Positions 1 to 6,196 are shown, numbered from the stretch's first letter. The stretch is 13,080 nucleotides of DNA from Campylobacteraceae bacterium (GCA_026986085.1 JALSPE010000063.1:1-13080); one strand, 5' to 3'. The notes: a model not told the origin generated them from the sequence alone. Numbers and translations are program-made.

Positions 1-98
1 GCTAAAGCCTTACATCCGATAATATGCTTGACTTGGAACATTTTAGTCTATAACAAGCTAGATGTTCCGAAAAAAAGCTTTAGGCTTTATGCTTTCAG

Positions 99-326
99 CG
101 AACATTCTCCAATAAAACTTCTATTCAAGCCCAATAATTTGAACTTTTATATGGTTATTACCAAAAATTCCGTGTGTTATATAAAAACAGTTAAAAAGCC
201 CTACTACATAGGCATTTGCGACTGTTTTTTGTCGTAACTACAGTTCTTGACTATATAAAATTAGATAAAATGCTTATTTAAGTATCTTATTAATATATTT
301 TCGTGCCTATTTTTGGAGAATGTCCG
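99..326. repeat. Imperfect inverted-repeat pair bounding a 228-bp segment
   Basis: Bases 99-112 read CGAACATTCTCCAA. The reverse complement of 313-326 reads CGGACATTCTCCAA, so 13 of 14 positions match. The segment between holds only a hairpin (183-229) and no convincing gene. Related GAACAT blocks occur just outside: GGAACAT at 35-41 pairs with ATGTTCC at 62-68. This is what a worn miniature element or insertion-sequence ends would look like. I see no target-site duplication and recognise no transposase, so the identity is open. The rest of the gene-free stretch 1-473 shows nothing else I can name. Confidence 0.3.
183..231 (+). terminator. Hairpin followed by T-run, possible terminator
   Basis: AAAAACAGT (183-191) pairs perfectly with ACTGTTTTT (221-229). 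A smaller CCTA/TAGG stem lies inside the loop. The right arm itself runs into six T, as in a weak intrinsic terminator for anything transcribed from the left edge. The left arm gives a T-run on the minus strand too, so it could act in both directions. The long loop lowers confidence. Confidence 0.3.
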
Positions 327-403
327 TTAAAAAACTAAAACACTTTAAGGCACTAAACTACAGAGCCATACAAAACTATTACGAGCAGTTGCAGTGGAAA
401 TAG
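320..403 (+). CDS. 27-residue open frame, unknown, possibly a gene remnant
   Basis: ATG at 320 is preceded by GGAG (315-318) and the frame closes at TAG 401-403. The product starts MSVKKLKHF and contains LNYRAIQNYYEQLQ, a plausible short amphipathic helix. The start codon lies inside the right arm of the 99/326 inverted repeat and the ribosome-site-like GGAG is part of that repeat. This makes chance, or a fragment of a mobile-element gene, as likely as a real small protein. I do not recognise it. Confidence 0.15.
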   Translation: MSVKKLKHFKALNYRAIQNYYEQLQWK

Positions 404-437
404 TATAAATTAAGTTGTAGCCTTATCAAGTATATGT

Positions 438-443
438 TATAAT
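438..443 (+). promoter_or_regulatory. -10 element TATAAT for the lipoprotein gene
   Basis: A perfect TATAAT lies 30 bases before the ATG at 474. No clear -35 is seen, as is usual for the vegetative promoters of Campylobacterota. A start near 450 would give a short leader containing the AAAGGA ribosome site. Confidence 0.5.
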
Positions 444-473
444 GTATGTAAAAGTTAAATAAAGGATCAAACT

Positions 474-857
474 ATGAAATATACTATTTATATATTAATT
501 TTCATTTTTACTCTATTTAATGGATGTGCAGTTTTAGATTTAACTCCAAAATCGTGCAGTGAATCTGAAACATCTATGAGTTACATCCAAAAATTCTTTA
601 ATAAAAGATTTAATGAAAAATACTTTAGCAAAGGAGATACTCTAGGTGCAATGGCTGAAATTAGAGGTTTAGAAAAAGATATATTCCATAATAAAGAGTA
701 TGGATCTTATGGAATCTATTATGGTAGAGGGGTAAGAAAAGCGCAATTTTACTATAATCTTATGAAAAAAAATTACAAATATGCAAAAGAAAATAACTGT
801 AACTATTCTAAATTTAATGAAGACCCACTATATAATATAAAAAGTAAGTTGTATTAG
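474..857 (+). CDS. Small predicted lipoprotein, unknown function
   Basis: The 127-residue product opens with a lysine and a hydrophobic stretch (about residues 4-16), followed by the lipobox LFNGC with the acylated cysteine at residue 18. That predicts export and lipid anchoring at the cell envelope. The mature part is rich in Lys, Asn and Tyr, has a charged helical middle (around GDTLGAMAEIRGLEKD) and an aromatic patch YGSYGIYYGRGVRKAQFYY. No family is recognised. An AAAGGA site lies just upstream of the ATG and a TATAAT promoter 30 bases before it. The gene stands alone: it converges with the large minus-strand gene to its right, so its function cannot be read from context. Coding status is well supported by promoter, ribosome site and signal peptide. 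Confidence 0.7.
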   Translation: MKYTIYILIFIFTLFNGCAVLDLTPKSCSESETSMSYIQKFFNKRFNEKYFSKGDTLGAMAEIRGLEKDIFHNKEYGSYGIYYGRGVRKAQFYYNLMKKNYKYAKENNCNYSKFNEDPLYNIKSKLY

Positions 858-877
858 TTATATATTTTTTTAATCTT

Positions 878-910
878 TAGCTTTAAGGGTATTAGAGCTA
901 TATACTTTTT
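878..910 (+). terminator. Probable terminator of the lipoprotein gene
   Basis: TAGCTTT (878-884) pairs with AGAGCTA (894-900), seven pairs including one G-T, with a 9-base loop. TATAC and five T (906-910) follow. It lies 20 bases past the lipoprotein stop, between two convergent genes. On the minus strand the same stem is followed by an A/T stretch, so it could also stop the opposing transcript. Confidence 0.4.
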
Positions 911-973
911 CTTATACAGTAAAATATCCACTTAAAAGTATAGATATTAAGAAGTGTTAAGTTGCAGAGTCTT

Positions 974-3211
974 TTAATCTATTAAAAGTTCTGCTACTCC
1001 TCCACTTTTTACCCAATCTCTATCGTATATCATCTCTGCTTCATCTTTAGTTTCTGTAAGCTCAAGTTTTTGGGTATTAATTTTTAAATTTAATAACTCT
1101 CCTACACTCATTTTGCTATCTATTTTTGCTATAAGAGTCTCTACCACTTCTAAATCTAGGTTGTCGGTTCTTTGACCACTAAAGCTCATCTCTAGCCATA
1201 TTATCTCTGAATTGGCAACATCTAGCACTCCAAATACTAACCCTTTGTCTATATTTTTAGTTACTTTTATTTGGTGTTGCACACAAGATGGGTCGTAAGC
1301 TACGCCAGATTTTTTAGATATCTTCATCTTATGTTCGCTACTCATCCAGCCTATGCTCATATTTGGCTCTAGTGAGCCACTTGTGTATGCATTTCCTGTA
1401 AAGACTACATACTTTGCATCTGCTCTTTGTAGATCATTGATATCTATCTCTATATATTCAGCTGTGCCTATCATATGTGGAATTCTTTGAATATCTCCGC
1501 TATGTTTACATCCTGTTGCTCTTAGGTTATAGTATGAGCAATCTTCTACTCTGTGTTTATAGACTACTCTACAGCTTAAATCCATATCTAAATGTTGAGC
1601 TTTTAAGCCAACACCCCACTGCATAAATAGCCTTATGGAGTCGCCCTCTACCTTTAATCTCTCTCCCACATGTATAGATGGCAAATCTTGAATATTTTCT
1701 GCTCTATCTCCAATATCTAGTGGTATTTTAGATAGAGTTTTATCTACATAAACCTTTCTCTTATCTATTTGTTCATTTTGATATCTCTTTGTCATCTCTT
1801 TAAAAAATAGCTCTTCTACAGATGCTCTCATTCTTACTAAATCACTCTCTTCATATAGAGCAATCATACTATTTGCTCCAATTTTTTTACTAAATGAACC
1901 TAGTGGTTTTACGCTTCTTTGGGCATTTTTGTCAAAATATAAGTTAGCATACATACTTAGAGTTACTAGTAGCCTAGCTGGAACTTTATTTGCAATTTTT
2001 TCAAACTCTGCTATTGTCTCTTTATCTCCAAACCACAACATAGAACTAAATAGTCTTCTTGCAAACTCTCCTGGTCTTTGTTTTAAAAGATAGAAGTATC
2101 TATCTTGCTCAACACTTAGTTTTGCTCTATCTACTTCGCCTCTCCAGTTTGTATATTTTTGATTATAGAAGCTATCTAATATCAATTTTAATTTAGTAAA
2201 GCCTCTCTTTTTGGAATACTCAACTAATCTTAGTGCTCTAATAAATCTAACCCACATAGAGCGTTTAGGGTGCATATTTTCACAACACTCATCTACTGGT
2301 GCAGATAGATTATTTAGCCACTTTGCAACCATTTTACACTCTTGTCTGCTATACTTTAATTTTAATTTTTCTACACTCTCTTTATAGGCTTTTTCCTTAG
2401 CATCTTTGATGTAGATAGAGTAATTTACACTATTTTTTGCAACTCTGCTATTGATAACTTTTGGTTGCACAATTTGAGTATATCCTGTATGTTTATACCA
2501 AAGATATCTCATAATATCATTTGGTCTATCAAATAATTCTCCAGCTTCATCTTCTCTACCGGCTTCTATAAGCGATTCTATTAAAAGCATCTTTGTCTCT
2601 ATCATCTCCACTTCAATATCTTTTGGTAGAGACAGCTCTTTAGTTAATAGCTTTAAATTCTCTTTTTTTGTTGCATCTAGTGGAGTTTTAGATAGTAAAA
2701 GAGAGTTAAAATATCTATATAGCTCCTTATCTCCCCAAAGTTTCAATATCTTTAATTTAGAGTTTTGACCCATGAATATGTTATTGTCGAACTCAAATGG
2801 CTCTCCACAAAACGGGCATCCGTTATATCTCTCAATTGGGAATGTATTCTCTGGTATAATATGTCCACAAGGTAACTCAACACCATCTTTAGAGCCGATT
2901 AAATTTGCAACATAAGTTATTAAGTGGTCTATTAAGCCCTCTTCTGTTGGCTCATCCCAACCCTTAACAAGTGGCGTCCAGTTTTTTTCTACACCCATAA
3001 TTTCATTTAAATACTCTAATATTATTTTTTGCTTATTTATACTTAGAGTATTAATAGCTCTTAGTAGCTCTTCGCTAAACCCAAAACCCAACTTTGCACA
3101 ATTTGCAACCAATTGAGTTGTAGGTTTTGTAAGTGGCTTAAACTCTACAACACTATCTTTAATATAAATTGCACTATTTCTAATTGCTACTTTTAATATA
3201 TTTTTATTCAT
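974..3211 (-). CDS. Zinc-site and TerD-like domain protein, candidate partner of the adjacent Y-RNA-like transcripts
   Basis: A 745-residue cytoplasmic protein; no signal peptide or membrane segment is seen. Residues 115-135 form a likely zinc site, C115-x-H117-x14-C132-x2-C135, RING/zinc-ribbon-like. Residues 200-480 look all-helical and repeat-like, with conserved-looking blocks such as MWVRFIRALRLVEYSKK (319-335) and KQRPGEFARRLF (377-388). Residues 525-680 resemble a TerD domain: DMDLS at 542-546 and HSGD at 570-573 fit the D-x-D-L-S and HSGD signatures. The second acidic calcium patch of TerD (GDDE) is replaced by GTAEY, so metal binding may be lost. ATG 3211 has an AAGAG site close upstream. 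Two tandem structured RNAs end 17 bases before the start and are probably co-transcribed. I infer an RNA-binding stress protein, perhaps a distant TROVE-type HEAT scaffold; no vWA domain is evident. Function is unproven. Confidence 0.6.
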   Translation of the reverse strand: MNKNILKVAIRNSAIYIKDSVVEFKPLTKPTTQLVANCAKLGFGFSEELLRAINTLSINKQKIILEYLNEIMGVEKNWTPLVKGWDEPTEEGLIDHLITYVANLIGSKDGVELPCGHIIPENTFPIERYNGCPFCGEPFEFDNNIFMGQNSKLKILKLWGDKELYRYFNSLLLSKTPLDATKKENLKLLTKELSLPKDIEVEMIETKMLLIESLIEAGREDEAGELFDRPNDIMRYLWYKHTGYTQIVQPKVINSRVAKNSVNYSIYIKDAKEKAYKESVEKLKLKYSRQECKMVAKWLNNLSAPVDECCENMHPKRSMWVRFIRALRLVEYSKKRGFTKLKLILDSFYNQKYTNWRGEVDRAKLSVEQDRYFYLLKQRPGEFARRLFSSMLWFGDKETIAEFEKIANKVPARLLVTLSMYANLYFDKNAQRSVKPLGSFSKKIGANSMIALYEESDLVRMRASVEELFFKEMTKRYQNEQIDKRKVYVDKTLSKIPLDIGDRAENIQDLPSIHVGERLKVEGDSIRLFMQWGVGLKAQHLDMDLSCRVVYKHRVEDCSYYNLRATGCKHSGDIQRIPHMIGTAEYIEIDINDLQRADAKYVVFTGNAYTSGSLEPNMSIGWMSSEHKMKISKKSGVAYDPSCVQHQIKVTKNIDKGLVFGVLDVANSEIIWLEMSFSGQRTDNLDLEVVETLIAKIDSKMSVGELLNLKINTQKLELTETKDEAEMIYDRDWVKSGGVAELLID

Positions 3212-3227
3212 AATTCACTCTTTAGGT

Positions 3228-3305
3228 AGATGGAGATTAGAGAAGTGTTTATCTTAGGATAGAAGATAGCCACCAAGGCTAGAAGTAACTTCTCTTTGTC
3301 CATCT
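3228..3305 (-). ncRNA. Y-RNA-like structured RNA, unit B (second of a tandem pair)
   Basis: Read on the minus strand, AGATGGA (3305-3299) pairs with TCCATCT (3234-3228) as an outer stem. After an internal loop CAA / AATC, AGAGAAGT (3295-3288) pairs with ACTTCTCT (3246-3239). The junction enclosed holds a TAGCC-ttggt-GGCTA hairpin (3281-3267) and a TCTT/AAGA hairpin (3266-3252) with a seven-base loop. The plan and the TTACTTCTA segment after the inner stem copy unit A, so the two are probably a duplication. It has no T-arm mimic. It ends just upstream of the ribosome site of the 745-residue gene, so it could also influence that gene's translation. Bacterial Y RNA (YrlB-like) is my best guess; a leader riboregulator is the alternative. 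Confidence 0.5.
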
Positions 3306-3313
3306 TTAATTTA

Positions 3314-3392
3314 GTAGGTAGTTGTAGAGGTAAAATTTACCAAAAATTAAGGGGATTCGAACCCCTTTAGGAGTAACCTCTACTTGACCTAC
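3314..3392 (-). ncRNA. Y-RNA-like structured RNA with tRNA T-arm mimic, unit A (YrlA-like)
   Basis: On the minus strand GTAGGT (3392-3387) pairs with ACCTAC (3319-3314). After an internal loop CAA / AACT, GTAGAGGT (3383-3376) pairs with ACCTCTAC (3331-3324). Inside sits AGGGG-TTCGAAT-CCCCT (3366-3350), a textbook tRNA T-arm with a 5-bp stem and 7-base loop. A weak AATTT-TTGGT-AAATT hairpin (3348-3334) follows, whose GG loop could dock on the T-loop as a D-loop does. The order T-arm then D-like arm on a long closing stem is a permuted tRNA elbow. There is no acceptor stem or anticodon arm, so it is not a tRNA gene. Known bacterial Y RNAs of the YrlA type carry such a tRNA-like module on an Ro60-binding stem. 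A TATAAT promoter places +1 at the first base of the outer stem. Confidence 0.55.
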
Positions 3393-3398
3393 AACAAA

Positions 3399-3404
3399 AT
3401 TATA
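3399..3404 (-). promoter_or_regulatory. -10 element TATAAT for the structured-RNA/TerD transcript
   Basis: The minus strand reads a perfect TATAAT here. Seven bases downstream is G3392, the first base of the outer stem of RNA unit A, so the transcript would begin exactly at the folded RNA. No terminator is seen before the 745-residue gene, which suggests one transcript carrying both RNA units and the mRNA, with the RNAs released by processing. Confidence 0.6.
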
Positions 3405-3410
3405 TTGCAC

Positions 3411-3435
3411 ATTTATGACAAATAGTGTCATAAAT
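3411..3435. promoter_or_regulatory. 25-bp palindrome over the -35 region, candidate operator
   Basis: ATTTATGACA (3411-3420) and TGTCATAAAT (3426-3435) are a perfect 10-bp inverted repeat around AATAG. The centre lies about 31 bases upstream of the predicted start at 3392, the position for a dimeric regulator that blocks or contacts the polymerase. There is no T-run on either side, which argues against a terminator for the upstream nuclease-family gene. The cognate regulator is not in this window. Confidence 0.5.
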
Positions 3436-3445
3436 AAATTTATAT

Positions 3446-3465
3446 AATTTTTTAAGCAAAAAATT
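3446..3465 (-). terminator. A/T-only hairpin after the nuclease-family gene
   Basis: AATTTTTT (3446-3453) pairs with AAAAAATT (3458-3465) around a 4-base loop, 15 bases beyond the stop of the minus-strand nuclease-family gene. It could weakly end that transcript and keep it apart from the RNA promoter. The stem has no G-C pair, so support is thin. Confidence 0.25.
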
Positions 3466-3480
3466 AGTTGTGATTTAAAG

Positions 3481-4413
3481 TTATTTAATTAGAAATTGTG
3501 TCTCAACTGCGTAGTGGTCAGAGCCAAAGTGTTTAAGGGTTTTTATATCTAAAACCAAGATATCTTTAGAGACCAAAACTTGATCTATTGGCAATTTTAA
3601 AAAGGGGATATAGGGCAATTGATGCTCTAACTCTATAGTCCATCTTAAACCACCAACAACAGTTGTATTAGATGCATTTGCTACTCTTTTTACAATATAG
3701 CTCCAAGGTGCTGCGTTAAAATCTCCAGATATAATTTTTGCTGATTTAGAATCTTTTAATCTTGGCAAAAAGTTATCAACCTGTGAATATTGTCCATATG
3801 GATATGGCCAGTGTAGATGAATTGAGCCAACCCTTAATACTCTATCTCCAATGCTAATATCTTCAATAATTAAGCCACTTCCTGCTACACAATTTGGCTC
3901 TTTATTTACAAATGGATATTTAGAGAGAATAGCAACCCCACCCACTACAGGGTAGAATGGGCAGTAGCTCTGATATGGATACTCTTTTTTAAACTCTTCT
4001 AATTTTGATTGGTGAGCTTTGGTTACCTCTTGCAAAGTTATAATATCTGGTCTCTCCTCTTTTAAAAATCTTTTAAACTCATCTACTTTGCTGTTTCTAA
4101 AATTCATATTAAATTGTAAATACTTTATTTGCTTTTGGTTAGATATATTTTTATAGACTGGGGGCTTGTATGGTCTAGTTATAAAAAAGAGATATAGAGC
4201 CAAAGATATGGATATTAATATAAATATATATCTAGCCACTCTTTTAAGAAGTGGTATTAAGATAAGAGCTAAAAGCAAAACTCCACTAGCAATATAGACT
4301 CTAAAGTGAGAGAGTGAGTCTAAAATCTGATGATATGAATTGAAAAATGTAGCTATAAATAAAATAGCCAAAACAGTAAATAGTAACATAAATATATATT
4401 TAATAACTTTCAT
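3481..4413 (-). CDS. Membrane-anchored endonuclease/exonuclease/phosphatase (EEP) family protein
   Basis: The 310-residue product has three N-terminal membrane segments (about residues 4-24, 38-56, 62-78) and then an EEP fold, a layout like the YafD group. Catalytic landmarks are all visible: FNMN (N102), LQE (E129), SIHLHWP (H199/H201), SGDFNAAPWS (D231, N233), PIDQV (D277) and GSDHY (D299, H300). The family cleaves phosphodiesters or phosphomonoesters using Mg2+; whether this one acts on nucleic acid, lipid or a sugar phosphate cannot be told. The domain probably faces the periplasm. I chose ATG 4413, with AAAAGG six bases upstream, over an in-frame TTG at 4416. It lies upstream of the structured-RNA operon on the same strand, but that has its own promoter, so a functional tie is only possible. 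Divergent from nrdB. Confidence 0.8.
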   Translation of the reverse strand: MKVIKYIFMLLFTVLAILFIATFFNSYHQILDSLSHFRVYIASGVLLLALILIPLLKRVARYIFILISISLALYLFFITRPYKPPVYKNISNQKQIKYLQFNMNFRNSKVDEFKRFLKEERPDIITLQEVTKAHQSKLEEFKKEYPYQSYCPFYPVVGGVAILSKYPFVNKEPNCVAGSGLIIEDISIGDRVLRVGSIHLHWPYPYGQYSQVDNFLPRLKDSKSAKIISGDFNAAPWSYIVKRVANASNTTVVGGLRWTIELEHQLPYIPFLKLPIDQVLVSKDILVLDIKTLKHFGSDHYAVETQFLIK

Positions 4414-4448
4414 CAAAAACCTTTTAAAAGATTATTTTATCTAAGAGC

Positions 4449-4469
4449 AAATTAACTATAAGTTAATTT
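4449..4469. promoter_or_regulatory. Perfect palindrome between divergent genes, candidate operator
   Basis: AAATTAACT (4449-4457) and AGTTAATTT (4461-4469) are an exact 9-bp inverted repeat around ATA. It lies between the EEP gene and nrdB. A TAGAAT (4474-4479) just to its right could be a -10 for nrdB, which would put the palindrome over the -35 region; a second candidate -10 is TAAAAT at 4503-4508. It does not look like the NrdR box I know (ACACWATATAT-type). Chance palindromes are more frequent in A/T-rich DNA. Confidence 0.35.
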
Positions 4470-4532
4470 AGGATAGAATAGCAAAAAAGTGAAAAAAATT
4501 TATAAAATATACGATTTAAGGAGAGCCATATA

Positions 4533-5546
4533 ATGGATAGCACTAAATATTTTAACCCAAATGGTGATGCAATTTTAGATGAGACACTTTATGGTGCTAA
4601 TCCTACTGGTTTTGTCGATTTTAACCGACCAAAGTATAAGTGGAGCAGTAATATTTATGATTTGATGAATGCTAATACTTGGTTTCCTAGCGAAGTTAAT
4701 ACATCCACAGAAAAAAAGGCATTTGAGCATCTTAGCGATAATGAAAAAGAGATATATAAATTAACCTTTGCGCAACTTAGTTTTAATGACTCAGCACAAG
4801 AGGAGTATCTAGCTGACTTTAGAAGATTAGCAACTAATAAGATAGTTAAATCTACTCTTACTCTACAGATGATGCAAGAGGTAAACCACTCTAAATCTTA
4901 TGCCGTTTTACTTGATGCTGCTGGTAACTCTAATGAGGTATTTGACCTCTATAAAACAAACGATGCACTAAAGAGAAAGAACCAAAGAATTTCAGAGCAA
5001 TTCGCAAGATATATCGAGGGAGATGGAGCAGATGGAATGTTACTTTCTGCTATGGCTAGTGTAAATTTAGAGGGTATATATTTTCTATTGGGATTTAGTT
5101 ATATTTATGTTTTAGGCGATAAAGTTCCAGGTGCTAGAGATATGATTAAATTTATTAGCAGAGATGAGTTAAATACCCATTTACCACTATTTGCAAATAT
5201 ATTTAAGACTCTTCAAAAAGAGAATAAGATATCTTCATCTATAATAGATAAGAGTTATGAGATGATAACAGAAGCTGTAGATATTGAATTAGAGTATGGT
5301 AAATATCTGATTGACAACTACTCTATTATGGGGCTTAGAGAAGAGCTTATTACAAATACAGTTTACAACTATGCAAATGATAGATTAGAAAAGATTGGAT
5401 TAGAGCAAATTTTTCCAAAAAGCGAAACGACCTATCTGCAAAAATTAGTAGATAAAAATTTGGCAATGAATGATGTAAAACAGAACTTCTTTGAGACAAA
5501 TGTAACAAACTATGCTAAAAACAGTATAGATTTTGATGACTTTTAA
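4533..5546 (+). CDS. nrdB: Ribonucleoside-diphosphate reductase, small (beta) subunit NrdB
   Basis: A 337-residue class I ribonucleotide reductase beta subunit. It houses the di-metal/tyrosyl radical cofactor that starts reduction of ribonucleotides by the large subunit NrdA, which is not in the window. Ligands can be read: D86 (FNDS), E116 and H119 (EVNHSKSY), radical Tyr Y123, E180 (NLEGIYF), E212 and H216 (SRDELNTH). The C-terminal tail ends NYAKNSIDFDDF, the tail that docks in NrdA. Oddity: the usual family spacing is E-x2-H in the second helix pair (for example RDEITH), but here it is E212-x3-H216, one residue longer. Start ATG 4533 has AAGGAG nine bases upstream. It stands as a single gene, divergent from the EEP gene. 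Family assignment is secure. Confidence 0.95.
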   Translation: MDSTKYFNPNGDAILDETLYGANPTGFVDFNRPKYKWSSNIYDLMNANTWFPSEVNTSTEKKAFEHLSDNEKEIYKLTFAQLSFNDSAQEEYLADFRRLATNKIVKSTLTLQMMQEVNHSKSYAVLLDAAGNSNEVFDLYKTNDALKRKNQRISEQFARYIEGDGADGMLLSAMASVNLEGIYFLLGFSYIYVLGDKVPGARDMIKFISRDELNTHLPLFANIFKTLQKENKISSSIIDKSYEMITEAVDIELEYGKYLIDNYSIMGLREELITNTVYNYANDRLEKIGLEQIFPKSETTYLQKLVDKNLAMNDVKQNFFETNVTNYAKNSIDFDDF

Positions 5547-5592
5547 ACTCAAAATAAAATGGCATTTCTGTTATAACAAAATTGCTCTAAGC

Positions 5593-5664
5593 CCTCGAAT
5601 TTATTCTAGGTAAAAAAGTTTAAACTTTAGCAATAAGCTTTAATAGACGCGAATGAATTCGCGT
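5593..5664. repeat. Cluster of three palindromes after nrdB
   Basis: CCTCGAAT-TT-ATTCTAGG (5593-5610, one mismatch), AAAGTTTAAACTTT (5615-5628, perfect) and ACGCGAAT-GA-ATTCGCGT (5647-5664, perfect) lie in tandem within 72 bases. The first and third share the core CGAAT-NN-ATTC, and the third is G+C-richer than its surroundings. This looks like the two ends of a small REP/MITE-like repeat. The first stem might also serve as an nrdB terminator, though no T-run follows on the plus strand. The remainder of 5547-5824 holds only the thioredoxin promoter. Confidence 0.4.
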
Positions 5665-5787
5665 GTCCGTATTGTTTGAAGTTGCTTAATTTTAGCACTT
5701 CACTATAATACCAAAATAGATGATACTAAATATGTAATTCCTATTACAAAAATTTTCTCTAAAATACCACTTTGTTTAAAATTATGA

Positions 5788-5793
5788 TATAAT
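5788..5793 (+). promoter_or_regulatory. -10 element TATAAT for the thioredoxin gene
   Basis: A perfect TATAAT lies 31 bases before ATG 5825. The ribosome site AGGAG is at 5815-5819. No -35 is recognisable. Confidence 0.5.
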
Positions 5794-5824
5794 TACTTTA
5801 ACTATATTTAGTTCAGGAGTAATT

Positions 5825-6196
5825 ATGAAATTTTTAAGACTTTTAGCAGTAGCTTTTTTATTAATTAGTGCTGTAAACGCACACGAGATTGGACCTAGCA
5901 ATTTTGATAGAACTATCAAAAGTCATAAGTATGTTTTAGTAAAATTTTGGGCTTCGTGGTGTGGACCTTGTCAAATGCTTAAACCTGAGTTTGAAAAGGC
6001 TAAAAGAGTTGCTGGTAACAAGGTCTATTTTGCAACTTATAATATAGATTTAAGAGGAGAGCCATTAAGCAGATATAATGTATCTATGATACCCACAATG
6101 ATACTATTTGTAGATGGAAAAGAGGTAGATAGAAGCAACTCAGTTTTAAGCTCTTCAGATATTGTAAGTTGGGTTTTGGGGTATGTTCCACAGTAG
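5825..6196 (+). CDS. Exported thioredoxin-fold disulfide protein
   Basis: 123 residues: a cleavable signal peptide (about 1-19, positive MKFLR, hydrophobic core, ending SAVNA before His) followed by one thioredoxin domain. The active site is W45-C46-G47-P48-C49 and the cis-proline is P90 in SMIPTM. The reducing-type CGPC motif with a signal peptide suggests a periplasmic reductant or thiol-exchange protein rather than the cytoplasmic TrxA. The membrane partner that would supply electrons (DsbD/CcdA type) is not in the window. ATG 5825 follows AGGAG by five bases. The gene converges with an ArsC-type reductase, but compartments differ, so this thioredoxin is unlikely to be that enzyme's reductant. 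A general cytoplasmic thioredoxin is the less likely alternative. Confidence 0.85.
   Translation: MKFLRLLAVAFLLISAVNAHEIGPSNFDRTIKSHKYVLVKFWASWCGPCQMLKPEFEKAKRVAGNKVYFATYNIDLRGEPLSRYNVSMIPTMILFVDGKEVDRSNSVLSSSDIVSWVLGYVPQ

Noticed and set aside
1..70. Integron attC-like or CRISPR-like repeats near the left edge
   Set aside because: The GGAACAT/ATGTTCC pair is too short, there is no core GTTRRRY pair in the right place, and no regularly spaced direct repeats exist anywhere in the window.
28..237. 69-codon plus-strand frame at the left end
   Set aside because: No ribosome site, low-complexity composition, no recognisable motif, and it runs through a hairpin that looks like a terminator.
971..988. 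CTTTTAAT-ct-ATTAAAAG inverted repeat at the end of the TerD-like gene as a terminator
   Set aside because: It overlaps the coding end, has a two-base loop and is followed by no T-run on the minus strand; it is probably chance in A/T-rich DNA.
3334..3367. A tRNA gene on the minus strand, suggested by the T-arm AGGGG-TTCGAAT-CCCCT
   Set aside because: There is no 7-bp acceptor stem, no CCA or discriminator, no anticodon arm in the needed order, and the surrounding stems form a different closed structure.
3411..3435. Intrinsic terminator of the EEP gene
   Set aside because: The perfect palindrome is A/T-rich, has no T-run on the minus strand, and lies at the -35 position of the next promoter, so an operator fits better.
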